A DNA stretch of 64,000 bases, taken from the NCBI RefSeq assembly GCF_002236115.1, contig NZ_NIWT01000005.1, forward strand, positions 558,001 to 622,000. The letters run 5' to 3'. Every line of letters starts with the position of its first letter. Positions within the stretch are counted from its first letter, which is position 1. Source of the DNA: Pseudomonas jessenii (GTDB lineage Bacteria; Pseudomonadota; Gammaproteobacteria; Pseudomonadales; Pseudomonadaceae). The position numbers and the translations under genes are program-made. Under the pieces are notes generated by a model. It saw only the letters and a program-made list of their open reading frames with translations, ran no database searches and was not told where the DNA came from. Shown here piece after piece: positions 54,966 to 63,674 of the stretch.

Positions 54966-55359
54966 CTGGACTGTCTACCCCTACAGTTTCGGTTTTGACT
55001 GCTGGTACTGGCGAACTGCGAGCCAGTCGTTTCCAGAGTTTGCCGAAATGCTGAATCAATTCGGGGTTTTCTACGTCGCCCAAACCTTTGCGCGCGACGA
55101 TAACAATGTCCCAGCCGACCAGAGAATCCTGGTTCAGGCGAAACGATTCGCGCATCAGACGTTTGAGGCGATTGCGCTCGACGGAGAGCTTTACGCTCTT
55201 TTTCCCGATTACCAACCCGAGACGGGGGTGATCAAGATCGTTGTTGCGCGCAAGGAGCAGGAGATTTTTCCCCGGAACCTTGCCGGTAGGGGAGTCAAAG
55301 ACTGCCTTGAATTGCCGGGGGGTAAGCAGACGCTTTTCCCGACTGAAGTCCTGACTCAC
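54958..55359 (-). CDS. rnpA: Ribonuclease P protein component
   Basis: A 133-residue basic protein that partners the RNase P RNA in tRNA 5' processing. It has the RNP motif segment VIGKKSVKLSVERNRLKRLMRESFR. The start is a GTG (SQDFSREKRLLTPRQF) with CTGGAG upstream. A longer in-frame extension to 55455 overlaps rpmH and is not protein-like for the family. Confidence 0.94.
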   Translation of the reverse strand: MSQDFSREKRLLTPRQFKAVFDSPTGKVPGKNLLLLARNNDLDHPRLGLVIGKKSVKLSVERNRLKRLMRESFRLNQDSLVGWDIVIVARKGLGDVENPELIQHFGKLWKRLARSSPVPAVKTETVGVDSPDA

Positions 55360-55375
55360 CTCCAGTGCCGGATTA

Positions 55376-55510
55376 TCAAACTGCCAGACGCGCACGACCT
55401 TTGGCGCGACGACGCGACAGGACGGCACGACCGTTCTTGGTAGCCATGCGAGCACGGAAACCGTGGGTACGAGCGCGTTTGATAGTGCTTGGTTGGAAAG
55501 TACGTTTCAT
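55376..55510 (-). CDS. rpmH: 50S ribosomal protein L34
   Basis: A 44-residue basic protein, MKRTFQPSTIKRARTHGF to KGRARLAV, identical in layout to other L34 proteins. It lies 16 bp upstream of rnpA and is the first gene left of oriC. Confidence 0.96.
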   Translation of the reverse strand: MKRTFQPSTIKRARTHGFRARMATKNGRAVLSRRRAKGRARLAV

Positions 55511-56076
55511 TGTCGTGTTACCTGGTTCGTCCACAACGGGCCGGAATGGCCCCCGTTTTAAGAGACCGGGGATTCTAGAGAAAGCAAGCCTTCAGGTCAA
55601 TTTCCAACCAACGTTTCCTTATAAATAGATCTCCAGAGGTTTTTCAGCACTTGCACCTTGCGTAGATATAAAAATAAGAAAGGAAAGTATTTAAAGCTTT
55701 TCTGTAAAGCTTATAAAAGCTAGGCTCGCCACCTTCTGTGGATAACTCGATTCAGCCCTTGTTTTACCTGCTGTACAGAGAATGACAACTACGGTGGAAA
55801 ACAGTGTTCAGCCTGTGCTGCGCTGTCGGATAACCTGTGTGTGAAAGGTCGCTTTATCCACAGGCCGGTTATCCACCGAGTTTCGCCCCCACTTGTGCAA
55901 TGACCTTAACCCCGGTTATCCACAGAGCTTATGCACAGACCACTGGTCGCCTTTTTTGCGTATGAAACGGTGATTCTTCTTGGTCGATGAACCACCTTCG
56001 TGTGGATAAGTCGGCGTCTGGTCGCTACAATGGCCGCTTGTTTTTGCCTCACCGGCTTTCAACTTAGGGGATATCC
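55511..56076. other. oriC: Chromosomal replication origin oriC (rpmH-dnaA)
   Basis: A 566-bp region without genes. An AT-rich stretch (about 55616-55735) suits duplex unwinding. Perfect DnaA boxes lie at 55737-55745, 55854-55862, 55916-55924 and 56001-56009, with near matches at 55869-55877 and 55929-55937. The rpmH-dnaA position is where Pseudomonas origins have been cloned. Promoters for rpmH and dnaA must also lie here. Confidence 0.92.
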
Positions 56077-57597
56077 GTGTCAGTGGAACTTTGGCAGCAG
56101 TGCGTGGAGCTTCTGCGCGATGAGCTGCCTGCCCAACAATTCAACACTTGGATCCGTCCACTACAGGTCGAAGCCGAAGGCGACGAGTTGCGTGTCTATG
56201 CGCCCAATCGTTTTGTTCTGGACTGGGTCAACGAAAAGTACCTGGGGCGTGTTCTCGAATTGCTCGATGAGCACGGCAATGGAATGGCGCCTGCGCTTTC
56301 CCTATTAATAGGCAGCAAACGCAGTTCGGCACCCCGGGCTGCGCCCAATGCTCCCCTGGCTGCCGCGGCTTCCCAGGCCCAGGCTGCTCAAGCGCCCGCC
56401 AGTCCGCCGCCGGCACCTGCCGCCGTGACGACCAAGCGTGCGACGCAAAAAGTGGCTGAGGTCACCGAGGAAGAACCTTCCCGTGACAGCTTCGACCCGA
56501 TGGCCGGAGCCAGTTCGCAACAGGCACCTGTGCGCGCCGAGCAACGTACCGTGCAGGTCGAAGGTGCGCTCAAGCACACCAGTTACCTGAACCGCACCTT
56601 TACCTTCGAGAATTTCGTTGAAGGTAAATCCAACCAGCTGGCGCGCGCCGCCGCCTGGCAGGTGGCAGACAACCCCAAGCACGGTTACAACCCGCTCTTC
56701 CTTTATGGTGGCGTCGGCCTGGGTAAAACCCACTTGATGCATGCTGTGGGTAACCATCTATTAAAGAAGAACCCGAATGCCAAGGTGGTGTACCTGCATT
56801 CCGAGCGTTTCGTGGCGGACATGGTCAAGGCCCTGCAACTGAACGCGATCAACGAGTTCAAACGCTTCTACCGTTCGGTGGATGCGTTGCTGATCGATGA
56901 CATTCAGTTCTTCGCCCGCAAGGAGCGTTCCCAGGAAGAGTTTTTCCACACCTTCAACGCCCTGCTCGAAGGTGGGCAGCAGGTCATTCTCACCAGTGAC
57001 CGCTACCCGAAGGAAATCGAAGGCCTTGAAGAACGCCTCAAATCCCGTTTTGGCTGGGGCCTGACCGTAGCGGTCGAGCCGCCGGAGCTGGAAACCCGCG
57101 TGGCGATCCTGATGAAGAAGGCCGATCAGGCCAAAGTCGAGTTGCCTCACGACGCCGCGTTCTTCATTGCTCAACGCATTCGCTCCAACGTCCGTGAGCT
57201 GGAAGGCGCGCTCAAGCGCGTGATCGCCCATTCGCACTTCATGGGCCGCGATATCACCATCGAGCTGATTCGCGAATCCCTTAAGGACTTGTTGGCGTTG
57301 CAGGATAAACTGGTCTCTGTGGATAACATTCAGCGCACTGTCGCCGAGTACTACAAGATCAAGATCTCCGACTTGCTGTCCAAACGCCGTTCGCGTTCGG
57401 TCGCTCGTCCGCGTCAGGTCGCCATGGCATTGTCCAAGGAACTGACCAACCACAGCCTGCCGGAAATCGGCGATGTGTTTGGCGGCCGCGACCATACGAC
57501 GGTCTTGCACGCGTGCCGCAAGATCAACGAACTTAAGGAATCCGACGCGGACATCCGCGAGGACTACAAGAACCTGCTGCGTACACTGACCACTTGA
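56077..57597 (+). CDS. dnaA: Chromosomal replication initiator DnaA
   Basis: A 506-residue AAA+ initiator. It has the N-terminal DnaB-interaction domain (ELWQQCVELLRDELPAQQFNTWI), a long Ala/Pro-rich linker (about residues 85-165), the ATPase with GGVGLGKTHLMHA and VDALLIDDIQFF, and the C-terminal DNA-binding signature GGRDHTTVLHACRKI. The start is GTG with TAGGGG upstream. A perfect DnaA box lies inside the gene at 57318. Confidence 0.98.
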   Translation: MSVELWQQCVELLRDELPAQQFNTWIRPLQVEAEGDELRVYAPNRFVLDWVNEKYLGRVLELLDEHGNGMAPALSLLIGSKRSSAPRAAPNAPLAAAASQAQAAQAPASPPPAPAAVTTKRATQKVAEVTEEEPSRDSFDPMAGASSQQAPVRAEQRTVQVEGALKHTSYLNRTFTFENFVEGKSNQLARAAAWQVADNPKHGYNPLFLYGGVGLGKTHLMHAVGNHLLKKNPNAKVVYLHSERFVADMVKALQLNAINEFKRFYRSVDALLIDDIQFFARKERSQEEFFHTFNALLEGGQQVILTSDRYPKEIEGLEERLKSRFGWGLTVAVEPPELETRVAILMKKADQAKVELPHDAAFFIAQRIRSNVRELEGALKRVIAHSHFMGRDITIELIRESLKDLLALQDKLVSVDNIQRTVAEYYKIKISDLLSKRRSRSVARPRQVAMALSKELTNHSLPEIGDVFGGRDHTTVLHACRKINELKESDADIREDYKNLLRTLTT

Positions 57598-57636
57598 TGA
57601 ACACCAGCGCAGCTAATTAAGGCAAGGGACTAGACC

Positions 57637-58740
57637 ATGCATTTCACCATTCAACGCGAAGCCCTGTTGAAACCCCTGCAACTGGTCGCAGGCGTCGTCG
57701 AACGCCGACAGACCTTGCCGGTACTTTCCAACGTGCTGCTGGTTGTCGAAGGCCAGCAATTGTCGCTGACCGGTACCGACCTGGAAGTCGAGCTGGTCGG
57801 TCGTGTTCAACTCGAAGAGCCGGCGGATCCGGGTTCCATCACCGTGCCGGCGCGCAAGCTGATGGACATCTGCAAAAGCCTGCCGAACGATGCGCTGATC
57901 GACATCAAGGTCGACGAGCAGAAGCTTGTGGTCAAGGCTGGCCGTAGCCGCTTCACCCTGTCGACACTGCCGGCCAACGACTTCCCTACCGTGGAAGAAG
58001 GCCCGGGTTCGCTGACCTGCAGCCTGGAGCAAAGCAAGCTGCGTCGTCTGATCGAACGCACCAGCTTCGCCATGGCCCAGCAGGACGTGCGTTACTACCT
58101 CAACGGCATGCTGCTGGAAGTTTCCGCGGGTGTGATCCGCGCGGTAGCCACCGACGGCCACCGTCTGGCCATGTGCTCGATGCAGGCCGACATCGGCCAG
58201 CCGGATCGTCACCAGGTCATCGTGCCGCGCAAAGGTATCCTCGAACTGGCTCGCCTGCTCACCGAGCCGGACGGCAATGTCAGCATCGTGCTGGGTCAGC
58301 ATCACATTCGCGCCACCACCGGTGAGTTCACCTTCACCTCGAAGCTGGTTGACGGAAAATTCCCGGACTACGAGCGAGTTCTGCCTAAAGGTGGCGACAA
58401 GCTGGTTCTTGGTGATCGTCAGGCTCTGCGCGAAGCGTTCAGCCGTACCGCCATTCTTTCCAACGAGAAGTACCGTGGTATCCGTCTGCAACTGGCCAGT
58501 GGTCAGCTGAAGATCCAGGCGAACAACCCGGAGCAGGAAGAGGCGGAAGAAGAAGTGGGCGTTGAATACAACGGCGGCTCTCTGGAAATCGGCTTCAACG
58601 TGAGCTACCTGCTCGACGTACTGGGCGTGATGACCACGGAGCAGGTTCGTCTGATCCTGTCCGACTCTAACAGCAGCGCGCTGGTGCAGGAATCGGATAA
58701 CGACGACTCGGCCTACGTTGTCATGCCGATGCGTCTGTAA
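57637..58740 (+). CDS. dnaN: DNA polymerase III beta clamp
   Basis: The 367-residue sliding clamp subunit with three clamp domains. It starts MHFTIQREALLKPLQLVAGVVERRQTLPVLSN and ends with the conserved VMPMRL. It follows dnaA by 39 bp. Confidence 0.98.
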   Translation: MHFTIQREALLKPLQLVAGVVERRQTLPVLSNVLLVVEGQQLSLTGTDLEVELVGRVQLEEPADPGSITVPARKLMDICKSLPNDALIDIKVDEQKLVVKAGRSRFTLSTLPANDFPTVEEGPGSLTCSLEQSKLRRLIERTSFAMAQQDVRYYLNGMLLEVSAGVIRAVATDGHRLAMCSMQADIGQPDRHQVIVPRKGILELARLLTEPDGNVSIVLGQHHIRATTGEFTFTSKLVDGKFPDYERVLPKGGDKLVLGDRQALREAFSRTAILSNEKYRGIRLQLASGQLKIQANNPEQEEAEEEVGVEYNGGSLEIGFNVSYLLDVLGVMTTEQVRLILSDSNSSALVQESDNDDSAYVVMPMRL

Positions 58741-58760
58741 TCATGTTCAGCAGAAGCTAG

Positions 58761-59864
58761 ATGTCCTTAAGTCGCGTCTCGGTCACCGCGGTGCGCAATC
58801 TGCACCCGGTGACCTTCTCCCCCTCCCCTCGCATCAATATTCTTTACGGCGCCAACGGCAGCGGCAAAACCAGTGTTCTGGAAGCCATCCATCTGCTGGG
58901 GCTTGCCCGTTCGTTTCGCAGCACCCGTCTGTTGCCGGTCATTCAATACGAACAGCTTGCCTGTACGGTTTTTGGCCAGGTTGAACTGGCGGAGGGTGGG
59001 CATAGCGCCTTGGGCATCTCACGGGATCGCCAAGGGGAATTCCAGATCCGTATCGATGGGCAGAATGCTCGCAGCGCCGCGCAACTGGCCGAGATCTTGC
59101 CACTGCAACTGATCAATCCGGATAGCTTTCGATTGCTGGAAGGCGCGCCGAAGATTCGCCGACAGTTTCTCGACTGGGGTGTGTTCCACGTGGAACCGCG
59201 CTTCATGTCAACCTGGCAGCGCTTGCAGAAGGCCTTGCGCCAGAGAAACTCTTGGCTGCGGCATGGTACACTTGACGCCGTTTCGCAAGCGGTTTGGGAC
59301 AGGGAACTGTGCCAGGCCAGCGTTGAAATCGATGAATACCGCCGCGCTTATATCAAAGCCTTGAAACCAGTCTTTGAACAAACCTTGAGCGAACTGGTTG
59401 AGCTTGAAGGCTTGACGCTCAGCTATTACCGCGGCTGGGACAAGGACCGTGAACTGAGTGCTGTGCTCGCCGGGTCTCTTCAGCGGGACCAGCAAATGGG
59501 ACATACCCAGGCCGGACCACAACGCGCTGATTTGCGGCTCAGACTGGGTGCGCACAACGCCGCGGACATATTGTCCCGAGGCCAGCAGAAGTTGGTGGTT
59601 TGCGCATTACGGATTGCCCAAGGGCACTTGGTCAGCCAGGCTCGACGCGGTCAGTGTATTTATCTGGTGGATGACTTGCCGTCCGAACTGGACGAGCACC
59701 ACCGTCGCGCCCTTTGCCGCTTGTTGGAAGACTTACGCTGCCAGGTATTTATCACCTGTGTAGATCACGAATTATTGAGGGAAGGCTGGCAGACGGAAAC
59801 GCCAGTCGCTCTGTTCCACGTGGAACAGGGCCGTATCACCCAGACCCACGACCATCGGGAGTGA
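58761..59864 (+). CDS. recF: DNA replication and repair protein RecF
   Basis: A 367-residue SMC-like ATPase that loads RecA at gaps. Walker A is GANGSGKTSVLEA (about residues 30-42), the signature is LSRGQQKLVVCALRIAQ, and Walker B is YLVDDLPSELD. Two parS sites (59182 and 59812) lie within the gene. Confidence 0.97.
   Translation: MSLSRVSVTAVRNLHPVTFSPSPRINILYGANGSGKTSVLEAIHLLGLARSFRSTRLLPVIQYEQLACTVFGQVELAEGGHSALGISRDRQGEFQIRIDGQNARSAAQLAEILPLQLINPDSFRLLEGAPKIRRQFLDWGVFHVEPRFMSTWQRLQKALRQRNSWLRHGTLDAVSQAVWDRELCQASVEIDEYRRAYIKALKPVFEQTLSELVELEGLTLSYYRGWDKDRELSAVLAGSLQRDQQMGHTQAGPQRADLRLRLGAHNAADILSRGQQKLVVCALRIAQGHLVSQARRGQCIYLVDDLPSELDEHHRRALCRLLEDLRCQVFITCVDHELLREGWQTETPVALFHVEQGRITQTHDHRE
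59182..59197. other. parS-like ParB binding site (15/16)
   Basis: TGTTCCACGTGGAACC within recF differs from the consensus at the last base only. Confidence 0.8.
59812..59827. other. parS site (perfect palindrome)
   Basis: TGTTCCACGTGGAACA near the recF 3' end is the perfect 16-bp Pseudomonas parS sequence, about 4 kb right of oriC. Confidence 0.93.
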
Positions 59865-59869
59865 AGGCA

Positions 59870-62287
59870 TTGAGCGAAGAAAATACGTACGACTCAACGA
59901 GCATTAAAGTGCTGAAAGGCCTGGATGCCGTACGCAAACGTCCCGGTATGTATATTGGCGACACCGACGATGGCAGCGGTCTGCACCACATGGTGTTCGA
60001 GGTGGTCGACAACTCGATCGACGAAGCGCTCGCCGGCTACTGCGACGACATCAGCATCATCATCCACCCGGATGAGTCCATCACCGTTCGCGACAACGGC
60101 CGTGGCATCCCGGTAGACGTACACAAGGAAGAAGGCGTTTCGGCAGCCGAGGTCATCATGACCGTGCTGCACGCCGGCGGTAAATTCGACGACAACTCCT
60201 ACAAGGTTTCCGGCGGTCTGCACGGTGTGGGTGTGTCGGTAGTTAACGCCCTGTCGGAAGAGCTGGTCCTGACCGTTCGCCGTAGCGGCAAGATCTGGGA
60301 ACAGACTTACGTCCACGGTGTTCCGCAAGAGCCGATGAAAATCGTTGGCGACAGCGAAACCACCGGTACACAGATCCACTTCAAGGCTTCCAGCGAAACC
60401 TTCAAGAACATCCACTTCAGCTGGGACATCCTGGCCAAGCGGATTCGTGAACTGTCCTTCCTCAACTCCGGTGTCGGTATCGTCCTCAAGGACGAGCGCA
60501 GCGGCAAGGAAGAACTGTTCAAATACGAAGGCGGCCTGCGTGCGTTCGTTGAATACCTGAACACCAACAAGACCCCGGTCAACCAGGTGTTCCACTTCAA
60601 CGTCCAGCGTGAAGACGGCATCGGTGTGGAAATTGCCCTGCAGTGGAACGACAGCTTCAACGAGAACCTGTTGTGCTTCACCAACAACATTCCACAGCGC
60701 GACGGCGGTACTCACCTGGTGGGTTTCCGTTCCGCACTGACGCGTAACCTGAATACCTACATCGAAGCGGAAGGCTTGGCGAAGAAGCACAAAGTCGCCA
60801 CCACCGGTGACGATGCCCGTGAAGGCCTGACCGCGATCATTTCGGTGAAGGTGCCGGATCCGAAGTTCAGCTCCCAGACCAAAGACAAGTTGGTGTCTTC
60901 CGAAGTGAAGACCGCGGTCGAACAGGAAATGGGCAAGTACTTCTCCGACTTCCTGCTGGAAAACCCGAACGAGGCCAAGCTGGTCGTCGGCAAGATGATC
61001 GATGCGGCCCGTGCCCGTGAAGCGGCACGTAAAGCCCGTGAGATGACCCGCCGCAAAGGCGCGCTGGACATCGCAGGCCTGCCGGGCAAACTGGCCGACT
61101 GCCAGGAAAAAGACCCTGCCCTGTCCGAACTGTACCTCGTGGAAGGTGACTCCGCGGGCGGCTCTGCCAAGCAGGGACGTAACCGCAAGACCCAGGCGAT
61201 TCTGCCCCTCAAGGGTAAAATCCTGAACGTCGAGAAGGCACGCTTCGATAAGATGATCTCTTCCCAGGAAGTGGGCACCTTGATCACTGCGCTGGGCTGC
61301 GGCATCGGTCGCGAAGAGTACAACATCGACAAGTTGCGCTATCACAACATCATCATCATGACCGATGCTGACGTCGACGGTTCGCACATCCGTACCCTGC
61401 TGCTGACCTTCTTCTTCCGTCAGCTGCCGGAGCTGATCGAGCGTGGCTACATCTACATCGCTCAGCCGCCGTTGTACAAAGTGAAGAAAGGCAAGCAAGA
61501 GCAATACATCAAAGACGACGACGCCATGGAAGAGTACATGACGCAGTCGGCCCTGGAAGATGCGAGCCTGCACTTGAACGAGGATGCACCGGGTATCTCC
61601 GGCGAAGCCCTCGAGCGTCTGGTGAATGACTTCCGTCTGGTGATGAAGACCCTCAAGCGTCTGTCGCGTCTGTACCCACAGGAACTGACCGAGCACTTCA
61701 TCTACCTGCCGGCTGTCAGCATGGATCAGTTGTCCGATCATGCAGCGATGCAGGACTGGCTGGCCCAGTACGAAGTGCGTCTGCGCACCGTCGAGAAGTC
61801 GGGTCTGGTCTACAAGGCAAGCCTGCGTGAAGACCGTGAGCGTGGCGTGTGGCTGCCAGAGGTCGAACTGATCTCCCACGGCCTGTCGAACTACGTCACG
61901 TTCAACCGCGACTTCTTCGGCAGCAACGACTACAAGACCGTTGTTTCCCTGGGCGCTCAACTGAGCACCCTGCTCGACGATGGCGCGTACATCCAGCGTG
62001 GCGAACGCCGTAAGTCGGTCACCGAGTTCAAGGAAGCCCTGGACTGGCTGATGGCTGAAAGCACCAAGCGCCACACCATCCAGCGATACAAAGGTCTGGG
62101 CGAGATGAACCCGGATCAGCTGTGGGAAACCACCATGGACCCAAGCGTGCGTCGCATGCTGAAAGTGACTATCGAAGACGCCATTGGCGCGGACCAGATC
62201 TTCAACACCCTGATGGGTGATGCGGTCGAACCACGTCGTGACTTCATCGAAAGCAATGCCCTGGCGGTGTCCAACCTGGACTTCTGA
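59870..62287 (+). CDS. gyrB: DNA gyrase subunit B
   Basis: An 805-residue type II topoisomerase subunit. The GHKL ATPase (EVVDNSIDEALAG, VRDNGRGIPV, HAGGKFDDNSYKVSGGLHGVG), the transducer, the TOPRIM domain (LVEGDSAGGSAKQGRNRK, DADVDGSHIRTLLL) and the gammaproteobacterial insert are present, ending with the conserved QRYKGLGEMNPDQLWETTMDP block. The start is TTG at 59870 (SEENTYDSTSIK), with GGAGTGAAGG upstream; the in-frame GTG at 59861 is a less likely alternative. A frame extension into recF is an artefact. Confidence 0.97.
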   Translation: MSEENTYDSTSIKVLKGLDAVRKRPGMYIGDTDDGSGLHHMVFEVVDNSIDEALAGYCDDISIIIHPDESITVRDNGRGIPVDVHKEEGVSAAEVIMTVLHAGGKFDDNSYKVSGGLHGVGVSVVNALSEELVLTVRRSGKIWEQTYVHGVPQEPMKIVGDSETTGTQIHFKASSETFKNIHFSWDILAKRIRELSFLNSGVGIVLKDERSGKEELFKYEGGLRAFVEYLNTNKTPVNQVFHFNVQREDGIGVEIALQWNDSFNENLLCFTNNIPQRDGGTHLVGFRSALTRNLNTYIEAEGLAKKHKVATTGDDAREGLTAIISVKVPDPKFSSQTKDKLVSSEVKTAVEQEMGKYFSDFLLENPNEAKLVVGKMIDAARAREAARKAREMTRRKGALDIAGLPGKLADCQEKDPALSELYLVEGDSAGGSAKQGRNRKTQAILPLKGKILNVEKARFDKMISSQEVGTLITALGCGIGREEYNIDKLRYHNIIIMTDADVDGSHIRTLLLTFFFRQLPELIERGYIYIAQPPLYKVKKGKQEQYIKDDDAMEEYMTQSALEDASLHLNEDAPGISGEALERLVNDFRLVMKTLKRLSRLYPQELTEHFIYLPAVSMDQLSDHAAMQDWLAQYEVRLRTVEKSGLVYKASLREDRERGVWLPEVELISHGLSNYVTFNRDFFGSNDYKTVVSLGAQLSTLLDDGAYIQRGERRKSVTEFKEALDWLMAESTKRHTIQRYKGLGEMNPDQLWETTMDPSVRRMLKVTIEDAIGADQIFNTLMGDAVEPRRDFIESNALAVSNLDF

Positions 62288-62305
62288 TCCCGGTCGACCC
62301 CAACG

Positions 62306-62338
62306 AAAAGGCCAATGCATTTGCATTGGCCTTTTTTT
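62306..62338 (+). terminator. gyrB terminator
   Basis: AAAAGGCCAATGC-ATTT-GCATTGGCCTTTTTTT: a perfect stem with a T-run 19 bp beyond the gyrB stop. Confidence 0.95.
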
Positions 62339-62347
62339 GCCCGCGTT

Positions 62348-62632
62348 TTACTCGCTCGCCGGTGCCACACTCTCCAACCGATACCCATAAATCGTCAGCA
62401 ACTGCCAACCGCGATCCGCCGTCAGCCCAAGCTTGTTGCGCAGGCGATAGATGTGAGTATCGAGCGGCCGGGACGAGGACACTTCTTCATCGGGCCAGAA
62501 TCGTTCGTACAGATAATCCCGCGACCAGGCGCTGCCCATCGCGCAGCTGAAGATCGAACTGTTCAGCCAATACCGACGCTTTTCTTCCGCCCAAGGTATC
62601 GATGGCGTGGGGTTGGGATTATCGATGGTCAA
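62348..62632 (-). pseudogene. Fragment of OmpR-type winged-helix regulator
   Basis: A 94-codon frame whose second half matches the DNA-binding domain of OmpR/PhoB response regulators: WSRDYLYERFWPDEEVSSSRPLDTHIYRLRNKLGL, then WQLLTIYGYRLESV. The receiver domain is missing, and the first helices of the winged helix appear shortened (LNSSIFSCAMGSAWSRD), so it is probably a decayed gene. A working stand-alone domain cannot be excluded. It is convergent with gyrB, with a terminator on each side. Confidence 0.5.
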
Positions 62633-62651
62633 AGCCGTTGTGGATGGGCAT

Positions 62652-62682
62652 AAAAAAACCGGCTATATCCGCCGGTTTTTTT
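62652..62682. terminator. Terminator beyond plsC
   Basis: AAAAAAACCGGC-TATATCC-GCCGGTTTTTTT, a strong stem with A and T runs, 130 bp beyond the leftward plsC gene and just before the winged-helix fragment. Confidence 0.9.
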
Positions 62683-62811
62683 ACGTCCAAAAAAAACTTA
62701 TGCACGTTTTTATGGTTTTTATCATTCTAAGAAATATGTAAAAAAATCATAATGTTAGGTACAAAAAACGACGCTTTTCAATGAAACGGTACACAGGTTA
62801 TCCACAGAATC

Positions 62812-63591
62812 TCAGACAACCACCTGATCGTTTGAAACCGGCGCTTGCGGAGCCGGTGGCAGTGAGCCCATTTCCCGTTGCATCTGCTCGTTCCACGCCT
62901 GGACCCGGTCGTTCAATTCAGCAATGGCTCGTGGTCCGGTGCCTGCGGCATACATCGGCTCACCAATGATCACAGTGATGACGCCCTGCTTCTTCGCCCA
63001 ACCGGTTTTCGGCCAGAACTTGCCTGCGTTGTGCGCAATGGGCAGCACCGGCAATTCGGCGTTGACCGCCAAGGCGCTGCCACCGCGCGAGAACTTTCCG
63101 ACGGTGCCGAAAGGAACGCGCGTGCCTTCGGGGAAGATCAGCACCCAGACATTGTCCTTGAGCAACTCATCACCTTTTTGAGCCACATGCTTGAGTGCTG
63201 CTTTCGGGTTGTCGCGATCGATGGCGATCGGTCGCAGCATGGCCATGGCCCAACCGAAGAACGGCACATAGAGCAACTCACGTTTGAGCACCTGGCTCAG
63301 CGGTGAGAAGTAGGCGGAGAGAAAAAACGTCTCCCAGGTACTCTGATGGTTCGATTGAATCACGCACGGCCGTTCAGGTACGTTCTCGGCACCCTTCACT
63401 TCGTAGCGAATACCAAGGAACACTTTGCTCAGCCACAGGGCACAACGGCACCAATACACGTTGATGAAGCGATAACGTGCCTTGAAGGGCAGAAACGGCG
63501 CGATAAAAAAACTCAGGCTGCACCACAGCAATGAGCTGGTGCCCAGCAGCAGGTAAAAGAGGAAGGTTCTGATGGCCTGCAATATCGACAT
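62812..63591 (-). CDS. plsC: 1-acylglycerol-3-phosphate O-acyltransferase (PlsC family)
   Basis: A 259-residue membrane acyltransferase that makes phosphatidic acid from lysophosphatidic acid. It has one or two N-terminal helices and acyltransferase block I as NHQSTWETFF, with Glu in place of the usual Asp of HX4D, a variant seen in this Pseudomonas subgroup. Block III is FPEGTR. It corresponds by position to the P. aeruginosa gene next to gyrB. It lies downstream of gmhB on the same strand, and both serve the envelope. Confidence 0.88.
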   Translation of the reverse strand: MSILQAIRTFLFYLLLGTSSLLWCSLSFFIAPFLPFKARYRFINVYWCRCALWLSKVFLGIRYEVKGAENVPERPCVIQSNHQSTWETFFLSAYFSPLSQVLKRELLYVPFFGWAMAMLRPIAIDRDNPKAALKHVAQKGDELLKDNVWVLIFPEGTRVPFGTVGKFSRGGSALAVNAELPVLPIAHNAGKFWPKTGWAKKQGVITVIIGEPMYAAGTGPRAIAELNDRVQAWNEQMQREMGSLPPAPQAPVSNDQVVV

Positions 63592-63674
63592 GGTGACGTT
63601 TACCGTTGCGGGAATTGCCCGCCTGTATAAAGCGCACTCCTGATGGGTCCTTTATCAGGAATTTCAGAAGCACT

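Noticed and set aside
55360..55455. N-terminal extension of rnpA into rpmH
   Set aside because: The GTG at 55359 has a good ribosome site and gives the standard length; the extension is a shadow of rpmH.
59714..59869. N-terminal extension of gyrB by 52 codons
   Set aside because: It overlaps recF in another frame, and the family starts at SEENTYDSTSIK.
59894..62326. Very long open frame (810 codons) antisense to gyrB, and similar frames antisense to atpA (42261-44342), atpD (40063-41400), glmS (35214-37073) and glmU (38045-39511)
   Set aside because: They mirror highly codon-biased, GC-rich genes. Their protein sequences have no domain, and the sense genes are certain.
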